A stretch of 64,000 bases of DNA from Solirubrobacteraceae bacterium (GTDB lineage Bacteria; Actinomycetota; Thermoleophilia; Solirubrobacterales; Solirubrobacteraceae), in the NCBI GenBank assembly GCA_024711025.1, contig JANJTP010000028.1, positions 1-64,000 on the forward strand. The letters run 5' to 3'. The notes beneath the pieces are model-generated. The model had not been told where the DNA came from and searched no databases. It saw only the letters and a list, made by a program, of their open reading frames with translations. Position 1 is the stretch's first letter; each line of letters starts with the position of its first letter. This document shows positions 28,505 through 38,047 of this stretch, piece after piece. Position numbers and translations under genes: made by a program.

Positions 28505-29599
28505 ATGGCCGACCGCTCCCGCCCACCGTTCGCCCGACCCGGCGTCCGCCGCGCCGTCGTCGTCGGCGCCGGCTCGTTCGGCACGGCCGTCGCCGTGCTG
28601 CTCGCGCGCGGCGGGCTGCGCACGACGCTGCAGACGCGCACCGCCGAGCAGGCGGAGCGGCTGCGCATCGACCGCGAGAACCGCGCATACCTGCCCGAGG
28701 TGGCGCTTCCGCCGGAGCTGCGGATCGAGTCGACCGACGCCGGCTTGCAGCGCTTCGACCTCGTCTTCCTCGGCGTGCCGTGCGGCAGCCTGCACGAGGT
28801 CATCGCGGCACTGCCCGCGCGCGGCCTCGACCGGCGCGCCGCGGTCGTCTCGCTCGCCAAGGGCCTCGTACCGCCGGACGGGCGCGCGCCGTCGCGGCTG
28901 CTGCGCGAGCGGCTCGGCCCGGCGCGCGTGGCGGTCGTCGGCGGACCGGCCCACGCGCGCGAGACGGTGACGGAGGGAGCCGCCCTCGTCGCCGCCTCGG
29001 AGAGCGAGGAGCTCGCTCGCGCTCTCGCACGGACCTTCATCCGCGCGGGCGTCGTCTGCGAGGAGTCCAACGACGCCGTCGGCGTGGAGCTCGCGGGAGC
29101 CGCCAAGAACGCCGCCGCGCTCGCGAGCGGCGCGACCGAGGCCCAGGGGCTCAATGCCGCCGGCGCCGCGGCCGGCCACATCTTCGCCGAGGTCTGGCGC
29201 TTCGCCGAGGCGCAGGGCGCGCGCCCGGCCTCGATGATCGGCCTGGCCGGTACCGGCGACCTGGTCGCGACCGCGCTGGCGCCCGGCAGCCGCAACCGCC
29301 GCGCCGGGGAGCTGCTCGCCGCCGGCGTTCCCGCAAGCGAGATTCCACGGCGGATCGGCCAGGCGGTCGAGTCGCTGGACCTCGTGCCGCTGCTCTCACA
29401 CGCGCTCGGCCGCGCGGGCGTGGAGGCTCCTGTGACGAGCGGCCTGGCGCGGCTGATCTCGGGGGAGCTGCCGCTCGACGAGTGGGTCGCCCTGGTGCGT
29501 ACGACGGTCCCGCCGCGCGCCCGCTGGCGCCGACCGGTGCGGCCGGGGCTGTGGGCGCGCCTGCTCGCCCGCATGCAGGGGCAGGCGCTTCAGCTCTGA
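28505..29599 (+). CDS. gpsA: NAD(P)-dependent glycerol-3-phosphate dehydrogenase
   Basis: RRAVVVGAGSFGTAVAVLLARGG...GVELAGAAKNAAALASGATEAQGLN...GLAGTGDLVATALAPGSRNRRAGELLA. Confidence 0.93.
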   Translation: MADRSRPPFARPGVRRAVVVGAGSFGTAVAVLLARGGLRTTLQTRTAEQAERLRIDRENRAYLPEVALPPELRIESTDAGLQRFDLVFLGVPCGSLHEVIAALPARGLDRRAAVVSLAKGLVPPDGRAPSRLLRERLGPARVAVVGGPAHARETVTEGAALVAASESEELARALARTFIRAGVVCEESNDAVGVELAGAAKNAAALASGATEAQGLNAAGAAAGHIFAEVWRFAEAQGARPASMIGLAGTGDLVATALAPGSRNRRAGELLAAGVPASEIPRRIGQAVESLDLVPLLSHALGRAGVEAPVTSGLARLISGELPLDEWVALVRTTVPPRARWRRPVRPGLWARLLARMQGQALQL

Positions 29600-29603
29600 G
29601 GTG

Positions 29604-30227
29604 TCATGACCGGCTCCGGAGCCGGTGCACGGCGGCCTGAACGCCGGGGCCGATCAGCAGCGCGTAGGCCAGGGTGCCGAAGCCGGCGACGCCGCCGAGG
29701 GTGAAGCCGGCGAGCAGGGCGCCGCCCTCGAGGACGGTGCGCCAGAGCCGCAGCGAGTGGCCGGTGCGGCGGTGCAGGCCCGTCATGACGCCGTCGCGCG
29801 GGCCCGGCCCGAGGTCCGTCGTGAGGTAGCTGCCGCTGCCGACGGCGACGAGCGCGATGCCGACCAGGACCATCGCCGCTCGCCAACCGAGCGCGCCGGC
29901 CTGCGGCAGCAGCCGCAACGTGACGTCGATGGCGACGCCGACGAGGAGGACGTTGAGGACCGTGCCCAGGCCCGGTAGCTGACGCAGCGGCAGCCAGGCG
30001 GCGAGCACCAGGAGCGAGAGGACGATCGTGGCGCCGCCGACGCTCAGCGGGGTCTGCAGCGAGAGTCCCTGCGCCAGCACCGTCCACGGGCTGTTGCCGA
30101 GGTCGGCGTGCACGATCAGCGCCTCGCCCACGCCGAACAGCCACAGTCCGGCGACCAGCCGCGCAAGGCGACGAGGCGTCGGGCGCCACGGCGATCGGAC
30201 GGCAGGCGTCGTGGCGGCGGCCGTCAT
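29604..30227 (-). CDS. YczE/YitT-type membrane protein
   Basis: RLARLVAGLWLFGVGEALIVHADLGNSPWTVLAQGLSLQTPLSVGGATIVLSLLVLAAWLPLRQLPGLGTVLNVLLVG. Confidence 0.85.
   Translation of the reverse strand: MTAAATTPAVRSPWRPTPRRLARLVAGLWLFGVGEALIVHADLGNSPWTVLAQGLSLQTPLSVGGATIVLSLLVLAAWLPLRQLPGLGTVLNVLLVGVAIDVTLRLLPQAGALGWRAAMVLVGIALVAVGSGSYLTTDLGPGPRDGVMTGLHRRTGHSLRLWRTVLEGGALLAGFTLGGVAGFGTLAYALLIGPGVQAAVHRLRSRS
29609..29626. terminator. 18-bp perfect palindrome ACCGGCTCCGGAGCCGGT at convergent gene ends
   Basis: Lies 10 bp after the gpsA stop, inside the last codons of the convergent YczE gene; no T-tract. Confidence 0.45.
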
Positions 30228-30261
30228 CACCGTGAGCCCCGCGCGGCGGCCGCCCGGCCGC

Positions 30262-31074
30262 TCAGCCGCCCGCGGCCAGCGTCTCGACGATCGCCTCGTA
30301 GACGCCGGCGCCGTGCGAGCCCTCCGTGACCTGCACGTCGCGGTGGCAGCGCGCGATCTCGGCGAGCTTCGGGTCGCGCTCCAGCGCGTTGGCGACGAGG
30401 AAGAACCGGCCGACGCCGGCGGCGACCGCAAGGTCCTCGCGCGAGTCGCCGATCGCGATGCAGTCCTCGGGCCCGTAGCCGCGCATCCTCCGGTGAGCGG
30501 CGACGGCGTTCGCCTTCGAGACGCCGCGCGGGCGCAGGTGATAGGCGTGCACACGCTCCAGCGAGGCGAGCGCCGACGAGCGCCGGCGGACCGCGCCGTT
30601 GTCGGTCAGCTCGAGGCCCTCGTGACCGTGCTCGGCGAGCATCGCGTTGACCTCCTTCGGCTCGACCCAGCCCCGCAGCAGGTGCGAGACCTCGCGCCCG
30701 GTGTGCCACGGGCTGTGGACCTCCAGGCAGCCGCTGTACTCCTCGAGCAGCAGCCGGGGCGCGCCGGAGAGCTCGATCTGCTCGTGGATCGTGCGCTCGT
30801 CGGGCTGCCACGAGCCCGTAAGCCAGTGCGTCTCGCCCTCGAGCACGACGCCGGCGCCGATCTCGAAGATGCACGACCCCTGGCCCAGCAGGCGCGCGTC
30901 CTCGAAGGCGACGTCGCGGCGCCGGCCGGACATGACGACGACCTCGACGTCGGCACGCAGGCACGCCTCGATCGCTCGCGCACCGAGCAGCGAGACCTCG
31001 CCATCGGACCCGGCGAAGAGGCTGCCGCCCGGCCCGAGGAGCGTGCCGTCCATGTCGACGTACGCGCACCGCAC
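30262..31074 (-). CDS. HAD family hydrolase/phosphatase
   Basis: VRCAYVDMDGTLLGPGG...VVVMSGRRRDVAFEDARLLG...GVSKANAVAAHRRMRGYGPEDCIAIGDSREDLAVAAGVG; HAD motifs I, II and III/IV. Confidence 0.9.
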   Translation of the reverse strand: MRCAYVDMDGTLLGPGGSLFAGSDGEVSLLGARAIEACLRADVEVVVMSGRRRDVAFEDARLLGQGSCIFEIGAGVVLEGETHWLTGSWQPDERTIHEQIELSGAPRLLLEEYSGCLEVHSPWHTGREVSHLLRGWVEPKEVNAMLAEHGHEGLELTDNGAVRRRSSALASLERVHAYHLRPRGVSKANAVAAHRRMRGYGPEDCIAIGDSREDLAVAAGVGRFFLVANALERDPKLAEIARCHRDVQVTEGSHGAGVYEAIVETLAAGG

Positions 31075-31141
31075 GGGGGTCGAGGGTAGCCGTCCACCGG
31101 CGCCCCGCGGCCGCCACCCGGCGCGACTAGCATCGGTCGCC

Positions 31142-33427
31142 GTGGCCACGATCCGCACGCGAGAGCCCTGGACCGGCCTGCTCGACGATGGCCGGGCCGA
31201 CGGGCGGCTCGTGCGCGAGGCGTTCGAGGGCGCGCGCGAGGCGCGGCTCGCCGACGTTCCGCGCGATCTGCACCCGCGGCTGCACGAGGCGCTCGACGCG
31301 GCGGGGATCGAGCGGCTCTACGCCCACCAGGCCGCGGCGCTCGAGTCGGCCTGGGCGGCGACGACGATCGTCACGACCGGCACGGCGTCGGGCAAGTCGC
31401 TCTGCTTCCAGCTCCCGACGCTCGAGACGCTCCTCGCCGACCGCCGCGCCCGGGCGCTCTACCTCTACCCGACGAAGGCGCTGGCGCAGGACCAGGCCCG
31501 CTCGCTGCACCGCTTCGGGCTGCACCGCGAGATCCGCCCGGCGATCTACGACGGCGATACGCCGCGTGAGGAGCGCGCGCAGATCCGCCGGCGCGCGAAC
31601 CTCGTGCTGACCAACCCCGACATGCTGCACGTCGGAGTGCTGCCCCACCACGCGCGCTGGGCCGAGCTGTTCGCGAACCTGGCCCTCGTCGTCGTCGACG
31701 AGGCGCACGTGTACCGCGGCGTCTTCGGCTCGCACGTCGCGAACGTCCTGCGGCGCCTGCGCCGGATCGCCGGCGCCTACGGCACGACGCCGCGGCTGCT
31801 GCTGGCGAGCGCGACGATCGCGAACCCGGCGGAGCTCGCCGAGCGCCTGACCGGCCTCGACGACGTGCGGGTGATCGGCGAGGACGGCTCCCCGGGGTCG
31901 CGCCGGCAGATCGCGATGTGGAACCCGCCGGTCGAGGACGAGGCGCACCAGACGCGGCGCAGCGTGCTCGCCGAGGCCGCGGAGATGCTCGCCCGGCTCG
32001 TGCGCGAGGGCTCGCGGACGATCTGCTTCATGAAGTCGCGCAAGGGCGTCGAGCTCGTCGCGAAGCTGACCGTCGACGAGCTCGAGCGGACCGGGGAGCC
32101 GGGCCTCGCCGCGCGGGTCGCTCCGTACCGCGCCGGCTACACGCCGCAGCAGCGACGCGAGCTGGAGGCGCGACTGACGAGCGGCGAGCTGCTCGCCGTG
32201 GTGACGACCGACGCGCTGGAGCTCGGGATCGACATCGGCGCGCTCGACGCGGCGATCTGCGTGACGTTCCCCGGCACCGTCGCCTCGCTGCGCCAGATGT
32301 GGGGGCGCGCCGGGCGGCGCGGGCGCGGGCTGGCGGTCTACGTCGCCGGCGAGGACGCGCTCGACCAGTTCTTCTGCCGTCACCCGGACGAGTTCCTGGA
32401 CCGCGCGGTCGAGGCGGCGATCCTCGAGCACGAGAACGAGCAGATCCACCTGCCGCACCTGGTCTGCGCGGCGCACGAGGGACCGATCGACCCCGACGTC
32501 GACGCGGCGATCCTCGGTCCGCGGGTGCGCGCCCATTGCGAGGCGCTCGCCGCGCAGGGCACGCTCGTCGAGCGCCGGGGGCGCTTCACGCTGCGCGCGC
32601 CGGAGGACTTCCCGGCGGCGCGCGTGTCGCTGCGATCGGCCTCGCCGGAGTCGGTCGCCGTCGTCGACGTCAGCCAGGGCGAGGTGCTCGGCAGCGTCGA
32701 GCTGACGCGCGCCTGCTCGACCGTGCACGACGGTGCCGCCTACCTGCACCTCGGTCGCTCCTACGAGGTCCGCGAGCTGGACCTGCAGGCGCGCCGCGCG
32801 CTGGTCGAGCCGCTGCGCGACGACTGGTACACGCAGCCCAAGCGCGAGATCGACACCGAGATCGAGCGGCTGCTCGACCGCCGCACGCTCTGCGGCGTGG
32901 AGCTCAGCTTCGGCCTCGTGACCGTCAGCGAGCAGGTGCTCGCCTTCCAGCGCAAGCGGCTCGGCACGCGCGAGGTGCTCGACATGCAGGCGCTCGACCT
33001 GCCACGCACCGAGTTCACCACGCAGGCGCTGTGGTACGAGCTCGGCGACGACGTGCTCGGCGAGCTGCCGTTCGAGGTGCTGCTCGGCGCACTGCACGCC
33101 ACCGAGCACGCCCAGATCGCCGTGCTGCCGCTGCTGGCGATGTGCGACCGCTGGGACATCGGCGGCCTCTCGACGAACGCCCACCCGCAGACCGCTCGGC
33201 CGACGATCTTCATCTACGACGGCCACCCGGGCGGCGTCGGCATCACGCGCCAGGCGTTCCTGCGCTTCGACGAGCTGTGCGCCGACGCCCGCGCGCTGAT
33301 CGCCGAGTGCCGCTGCACCGGCGGCTGCCCGAGCTGCGTCCAGTCGCCCAAGTGCGGCAACCTCAACGAGCCGCTGTCGAAGGACGGGGCGCTGACGGTG
33401 CTGGAGGGGATGCTCGCGGCGACCTGA
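31142..33427 (+). CDS. DEAD/DEAH-box helicase with C-terminal DUF1998-type Cys motif (MrfA-like)
   Basis: AHQAAALESAWAATTIVTTGTASGKSLCFQLPTLETLL...VVVDEAHVYRGVFGSH...RLLLASATIANPAE...GRAGRRGRG...ECRCTGGCPSCVQSPKCGNLNEPLSK. Confidence 0.93.
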   Translation: MATIRTREPWTGLLDDGRADGRLVREAFEGAREARLADVPRDLHPRLHEALDAAGIERLYAHQAAALESAWAATTIVTTGTASGKSLCFQLPTLETLLADRRARALYLYPTKALAQDQARSLHRFGLHREIRPAIYDGDTPREERAQIRRRANLVLTNPDMLHVGVLPHHARWAELFANLALVVVDEAHVYRGVFGSHVANVLRRLRRIAGAYGTTPRLLLASATIANPAELAERLTGLDDVRVIGEDGSPGSRRQIAMWNPPVEDEAHQTRRSVLAEAAEMLARLVREGSRTICFMKSRKGVELVAKLTVDELERTGEPGLAARVAPYRAGYTPQQRRELEARLTSGELLAVVTTDALELGIDIGALDAAICVTFPGTVASLRQMWGRAGRRGRGLAVYVAGEDALDQFFCRHPDEFLDRAVEAAILEHENEQIHLPHLVCAAHEGPIDPDVDAAILGPRVRAHCEALAAQGTLVERRGRFTLRAPEDFPAARVSLRSASPESVAVVDVSQGEVLGSVELTRACSTVHDGAAYLHLGRSYEVRELDLQARRALVEPLRDDWYTQPKREIDTEIERLLDRRTLCGVELSFGLVTVSEQVLAFQRKRLGTREVLDMQALDLPRTEFTTQALWYELGDDVLGELPFEVLLGALHATEHAQIAVLPLLAMCDRWDIGGLSTNAHPQTARPTIFIYDGHPGGVGITRQAFLRFDELCADARALIAECRCTGGCPSCVQSPKCGNLNEPLSKDGALTVLEGMLAAT

Positions 33428-33495
33428 TCGGGCCTGTCGCCCCGCCCCACCCCGCCTCGGTTGCGCGGTGCGCGCGGTGCGCGCGGGCGCGCCGC

Positions 33496-34878
33496 TCAGT
33501 CGACCTCGAGCAGCCGGTGCGCCTCGACCGGCTCGGCCTTGCCCTTGACGCGCAGCGACCCGAGCGGCTCGGTCCGCGCGTGCGGCAGGCGCCGCAGCGT
33601 CTCCGGGCCGATCGCGACGCCGCCGACCGGCGCCTGCGCCTCGAGCCGCGCGGCGAGGTTCACGGCGTCGCCGATCATCGTGTGCGTGCGGCCCCCGGCC
33701 GCGCCCAGGACGCCCACGAGCACCTCGCCGCTGTTGACCCCGACGCGGAACCGCGGCCAGTCCGGGTGCGCGGCGCTCACCTCGCCCGTAGCCCGCTGGA
33801 TGTCGAGCGCCGCACGGGCGGCGCGCTCGGCGTGGTCGGGCTGATCGCCCCGCCTCCCCCAGACGGCCATCACCGCGTCGCCGATCAGGCGATCCACCTC
33901 GCCTCCATGGCGCTCGACGATCGGCGGGATCGCCCGCTCGAAGTACTCGTTGAGCATCTCCGAGACCTCGCGCGGGCGGTGGCGCTCGGAGAAGCTCGTG
34001 AACCCCTGCAGGTCGGCAAAGAGCACGGTGACCTCGCGCGTGCCGGCGGCCGTGTCGGGCAGGTAGAGAGCGCTCCAGCGCTCCTCGTGCCACTCGCGGT
34101 GCGCGCTCCAGGCGATCACCGCGAACGCCGCGAGCATCAGCAGGTGCCACTCCCACCAGGTGGCGTGCCAGTTGCGGCCGAACGCCACGGCGACCATCGC
34201 CTCGCCGAGCAGGGCGCAGCCGACGACCATGCCGAGCAGCACGTTCGACGGATGCGCGCGCGCCAGCCGCAGGAAGCGCACGACGGCGAACGCGTAGAGC
34301 GCGACACCCAGCGCGGCGGGCACGACGAGCGGCCCGGTCGCGCGCTCCGGCGGCGTCCCGGCGCCAAGCGGCGCGATCTCGCCGAGCGACATCGTCGCCC
34401 AGAGCGCCATGACGGCGACGAGGCCCCACTGGATCCACGCGGCGCGGCGGATGATCGCGCGGCCGCGCTCGCCCGACAGCGGCGCGCTCGCCGCCGCGGC
34501 GAACAGCGCGGCGCCGAACAGGCCGACCGGGGTGGCGATCGCGAAGCCGTGATTGCTGCCCGCGAGCAGCACCCCGGGCGTCGCCAGCGCGTGCAGGCCG
34601 AGGAAGCCGGCGGCGCACAGGAACGCCATCGAGACGAGGAACACCCGGGCATCGCCGCGGCGGCGCGCCGACGACCCCGTCGCGACGGCCAGCCCCGCGT
34701 TCAGCGCGGCGGCCGTGAGCACGAGCCAGAAATGCGAGGGGTGGTGCTCCCAGTGGACGTCCAGGCGCGGCTCGCCGAGCAGCAGCACGAGGCCCAGCAG
34801 CGGCAGTGCGAGCAGCACCGCGACGGCGCGCAGCCGCAGCGGCGTCGCGGCCGTGAGCGCCGGGGCCTCAGAGACCAC
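33496..34878 (-). CDS. membrane-anchored adenylate/guanylate cyclase (class III)
   Basis: EVTVLFADLQGFTSFSERHRPREVSEMLNEYFERAIPPIVERHGGEVDRLIGDAVMAVWG...GVNSGEVLVGVLGAAGGRTHTMIGDAVNLAARLEAQAP with N-terminal TM helices. Confidence 0.93.
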   Translation of the reverse strand: MVSEAPALTAATPLRLRAVAVLLALPLLGLVLLLGEPRLDVHWEHHPSHFWLVLTAAALNAGLAVATGSSARRRGDARVFLVSMAFLCAAGFLGLHALATPGVLLAGSNHGFAIATPVGLFGAALFAAAASAPLSGERGRAIIRRAAWIQWGLVAVMALWATMSLGEIAPLGAGTPPERATGPLVVPAALGVALYAFAVVRFLRLARAHPSNVLLGMVVGCALLGEAMVAVAFGRNWHATWWEWHLLMLAAFAVIAWSAHREWHEERWSALYLPDTAAGTREVTVLFADLQGFTSFSERHRPREVSEMLNEYFERAIPPIVERHGGEVDRLIGDAVMAVWGRRGDQPDHAERAARAALDIQRATGEVSAAHPDWPRFRVGVNSGEVLVGVLGAAGGRTHTMIGDAVNLAARLEAQAPVGGVAIGPETLRRLPHARTEPLGSLRVKGKAEPVEAHRLLEVD

Positions 34879-36817
34879 GGCTCGCGCCGGCGGTCGCGGG
34901 CCGCGGGGCGCTGTCGCTCAGGCCGTCGAAGACGCTCGGGATGACGACCGATCCCTCGCCGACCGCGGAGGCGACCCGCTTGATCGACCCGGAGCGCGCG
35001 TCGCCGACCGCGAACACGCCGGGCACGCTCGTCTCCAGTGCGCCCGGCCCGCGCCGCAGCGGCCAGCGCTCCAAGGCGAGGTCGCGGCCGGTCAGGACGT
35101 AACCCCCGCGGTCGCGCTCGACCTCGGCCGGCAGCCACCCGGTGCGGGGCTGGGCCCCGATCATCACCATGAGCGCGTCCGACCCGATCGTCTCGATCTC
35201 GCCGCCGGCGAGCTCGCGCAGCTCGATGCGCTCGAGCCGCCCCTCGCCGCCGCCGCCGACGACCTCCACCCCGAGCCGCACCGCCACGTTCGCCGTCGCG
35301 GCGATCGTCTCGCGCAGGTAGTGCGACATCGTCTGCGCCAGCGCGTCGCCGCGGACGAGCAGGGTGACCGATCGCGCGTACCGCGCGAGGTGCAGCGCCG
35401 CCTGACCGGCCGAGTTGCCGCCGCCGACGACGTGGACGTCGCGGCCGACGAGCGCCTGCGCCTCCGACATCGACGCCCCGTAGAAGACGCCCGAGCCGGT
35501 CAGCGCCTCGAGCCCCGGCACACCGAGGCGGCGATAGGCGGCGCCGGTCGCGAGCACGACGGCGCGAGCGGTCGCCTCGACCTTCGCGGCCGGCGGGCGG
35601 CCGGCGCCTGGGTTGCCGCTCGCTCCGGGGTGCGCCATGCCCCCCGCGCCGGGGCCCGCCATGCCGCCTGCGCCGGGCCTCGCCATGCCGTCTGCGCCGG
35701 GGCCCGCCATACGGTCTTCGGCGGCGGGCCTGCTGTCCGCGACGCCGCTCGCGACCCCGCTCGCGGAGCCCTCCGCCCCCTCGAGCGTCGTGAGGGACAC
35801 GACGAAGCGATCCCCCTCGCGCCGCAGCGACGAGACCTCCCGGGTCAGCACGAAGCGCGCCCCGAAAACCCACGCCTGCTGGTAGGCGCGCTGGGTCAGC
35901 TCGGCGCCGCTCAGCCCGCGCGAGAAGCCCAGGTAGTTGCGGATCAGCGAGCTCGACCCCGCCTGACCGCCGATCGAGTCGCACTCGACGACGAGCGTGC
36001 AGAGCCCCTCGGAGGCGCCGTACACCGCGGCCGCCAGGCCGCCGGGGCCTGCGCCGACGACGAGCACGTCGACGTCGCGGGTCGACTCGTCGACCGTCGT
36101 GGCCATCCCGTACGCGCTGACGAGCTCGGCGTTGGAGGGGTCGATCAGCACCCGCCCGTCGACCGTCAGCACGACCGGCGCTCGGTGCTCGACCGAGCCG
36201 TGCTCCATGCCGGGCGCTTCGCCGACGCCAACCTGGCCCAGCAGCGCCCGGGCGGCGTCGCTGCCCGCCTCGTGGAAGACGAACGGCACCCCGCTGCGGG
36301 TGAGCACGTCGCGTAGCTCGTGCCCCCGACGCGACCAGCGACCCGCGACGACGACGATCTCGCGCCGATCCGGGACCTGCAGCCGACTCCACTCGTGGAT
36401 CAGCTCGGCGACCGTGCGGCAGAACATCTCGTCCGGCGAGCGCCACGGCTCGATCAGGTAGTAGTCGATGTGGCCGAGCGCCATCGCGGTGCGGATCGCG
36501 TCGGCGGTCGCCCGGTCTCCCCAGGCGCCCCAGCCGATCAGCAGCGCCCGCTTCGCCTGGGGATGGAGGTCGCGAACGCGCGCGAGCAGCTCGGCGCCCG
36601 TGAGCGTGGGCAGCCACTGCTCGGCGGCCACGACCGCTACGGGGACGCCGGCGTTGCGCAGACGCTCCAGCGTCGCCAGCGCGCCTTCGCCCGACGCCTC
36701 CGCGAGGACGTCGTAGTCGCCGCCGAAGCGGCGCATCAGCTCGGCGCGCACGCGCGCCAATGCGTCGCGCTCGTGATGGACCGCGAGCAGGACCGGTCGA
36801 CTGGGTGACGTGCTCAC
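34868..36817 (-). CDS. fused response-regulator-like / thioredoxin-disulfide reductase FAD protein
   Basis: N-term RPVLLAVHHERDALARVRAELMRRFGGDYDVLAEASGEGALATLERL receiver-like; C-term DVLVVGAGPGGLAAAVYGASEGL...VHVVGGGNSAGQAALHLARYA...GVFAVGDARSGSIKRVASAVGEGSVVI. Confidence 0.9.
   Translation of the reverse strand: MSTSPSRPVLLAVHHERDALARVRAELMRRFGGDYDVLAEASGEGALATLERLRNAGVPVAVVAAEQWLPTLTGAELLARVRDLHPQAKRALLIGWGAWGDRATADAIRTAMALGHIDYYLIEPWRSPDEMFCRTVAELIHEWSRLQVPDRREIVVVAGRWSRRGHELRDVLTRSGVPFVFHEAGSDAARALLGQVGVGEAPGMEHGSVEHRAPVVLTVDGRVLIDPSNAELVSAYGMATTVDESTRDVDVLVVGAGPGGLAAAVYGASEGLCTLVVECDSIGGQAGSSSLIRNYLGFSRGLSGAELTQRAYQQAWVFGARFVLTREVSSLRREGDRFVVSLTTLEGAEGSASGVASGVADSRPAAEDRMAGPGADGMARPGAGGMAGPGAGGMAHPGASGNPGAGRPPAAKVEATARAVVLATGAAYRRLGVPGLEALTGSGVFYGASMSEAQALVGRDVHVVGGGNSAGQAALHLARYARSVTLLVRGDALAQTMSHYLRETIAATANVAVRLGVEVVGGGGEGRLERIELRELAGGEIETIGSDALMVMIGAQPRTGWLPAEVERDRGGYVLTGRDLALERWPLRRGPGALETSVPGVFAVGDARSGSIKRVASAVGEGSVVIPSVFDGLSDSAPRPATAGASRGL
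35616..35713. repeat. 24-bp in-frame tandem repeat (about 4 copies) inside the TrxR-like CDS
   Basis: GCCATG/GCCATA motif recurs with exact 24-bp spacing (35637, 35661, 35685, 35709); encodes 8-aa repeats (A-D/G-G-M-A-x-P-G). Confidence 0.9.
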
Positions 36818-36920
36818 CGCTGCTCCCCCGTCGACGGATGCTAGAGGCGCCGGCGGGCGCTGTCGACGCGCCGATGGGGTAGGGGCCTGGGCGTGGCGGG
36901 AGGTGAGGCGGCGCGCTCTT

Positions 36921-36960
36921 GTGCAGGTTTCTGCAGGTTCGCGCAGCTTGCTGCAGGTTT
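36921..36960. promoter_or_regulatory. four direct repeats with exact 10-bp period (NTGCAGGTTN) in divergent intergenic region
   Basis: gtgcaggttt ctgcaggttc gcgcagcttg ctgcaggttt, between the RR/TrxR gene (start 36817, minus) and M23 (start 37028/37031, plus). Confidence 0.55.
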
Positions 36961-37027
36961 CCGGGCGTAAGCCCGTGCATCCTCGCGGGCGCCCTCGGCG
37001 AGGCCCGGGCGCGGCCGATCGATCGTC

Positions 37028-38047
37028 GTGATGAAGCCGCGTACGGGCATCGTCGCACTCCCCCTCATCGGGGCTCTCCTCCTGAGCGCCCCGGCGCCCG
37101 GCGCATCCGCGTCGGGCGCCGGCGGCGTGGTTGCAGACTCGGGCTCGGTCCCATCCTCGACGCGCGGCGGCGCTCAGTACGGCGCCGTCGTGCGTCAGGC
37201 TCCGAGCCGGCCGAGCGTGCGGCTGGCGCGCCTGGCGAGCGCGACCGTCACCGCCGGGCAGCGCCCATCGCTGGAGGTCCGCGTGGCGCGCCGCGGCGCG
37301 TCGAGCGCGCGCGTGCGAGCGCTGGTCGCGCCGACGGGATCGACGCGCGGCAGGCCGGCGGCCACGGGGCTGCGCCGTGTCGCCGTGAACCAGACGGTCG
37401 CGATCGCCCTGCCGTCGACGCTCAGGCCCGGCCGGTACAGCGTGCGGCTCGAGGCAGTCGGCGCGGTCGGCGAGCTGCCGACCCGCTCGAAGGCGCTGCG
37501 GCTGGTCGTCAAGCGCAAGCCGAAGCCCGCGCCCGAGACGCCCTCGCCCCCGCCGCCGCCGCCACCGGGGTCGGGGTTGGGGTCGGGGCCGGGGAGCGTT
37601 CCGCCGCCGTTCGAGACGACGACCGCCGGCGTCTTCCCCGTCCAGGGCCCGTACAGCTTCGGCGGCGCGGACGGGCGCTTCGGCGCCGGACGCACCGGCC
37701 ACATCCACGAGGGCCAGGACATCACCGCCGCCGAGGGCGTCCCGGTCGTCGCCCCCCTTCCCGGCGAGGTGCTGTTCAACGACTACCAGGCGGGCGGCGC
37801 CGGCCGCTACGTCGTGCTCGCCGCCGACAACGGCTGGCACATGTTCTTCGCCCACTGCATGAAGGCCTCCGCCGACGTGCGCCCCGGCCAGCGCGTCACC
37901 GCGGGCGAGCGCCTATGCAACGTCGGCTCGACCGGCTACTCGACCGGCCCCCACCTGCACTTCGAGCTCTGGCCGCAGGGCTGGAGGCATCTGAAGGGGA
38001 CAAGGCCGGTCGATCCGCTCCCGCAGCTGCGGGTCTGGGCGGGGTAG
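37028..38047 (+). CDS. secreted M23 family metallopeptidase
   Basis: Signal peptide MMKPRTGIVALPLIGALLLSAPAPGASA; C-term GRTGHIHEGQDITAAEGVPVVAPLPGEVLFNDYQAGGAGRYVVLAAD...GSTGYSTGPHLHFELWPQGW. Confidence 0.92.
   Translation: MMKPRTGIVALPLIGALLLSAPAPGASASGAGGVVADSGSVPSSTRGGAQYGAVVRQAPSRPSVRLARLASATVTAGQRPSLEVRVARRGASSARVRALVAPTGSTRGRPAATGLRRVAVNQTVAIALPSTLRPGRYSVRLEAVGAVGELPTRSKALRLVVKRKPKPAPETPSPPPPPPPGSGLGSGPGSVPPPFETTTAGVFPVQGPYSFGGADGRFGAGRTGHIHEGQDITAAEGVPVVAPLPGEVLFNDYQAGGAGRYVVLAADNGWHMFFAHCMKASADVRPGQRVTAGERLCNVGSTGYSTGPHLHFELWPQGWRHLKGTRPVDPLPQLRVWAG
37567..37594 (+). other. potential G-quadruplex: five GGGG tracts with 2-nt loops
   Basis: GGGGTCGGGGTTGGGGTCGGGGCCGGGG inside the linker of the M23 peptidase CDS. 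Confidence 0.75.

Noticed and set aside
25440-28688. 1082-aa minus-strand ORF
   Set aside because: Overlaps LigC, ICMT, LigD-pol and glycerate kinase in the wrong frame; only the recognised genes show family motifs.
31127-34618. 1163-aa minus-strand ORF
   Set aside because: Antisense to the DUF1998 helicase and out of frame with the cyclase; no domain signal.
36905-37028. ydaO/c-di-AMP riboswitch upstream of the M23 peptidase
   Set aside because: Considered because actinobacterial wall hydrolases often carry one, but I could not find the conserved core; the 10-bp repeats explain the pattern better.
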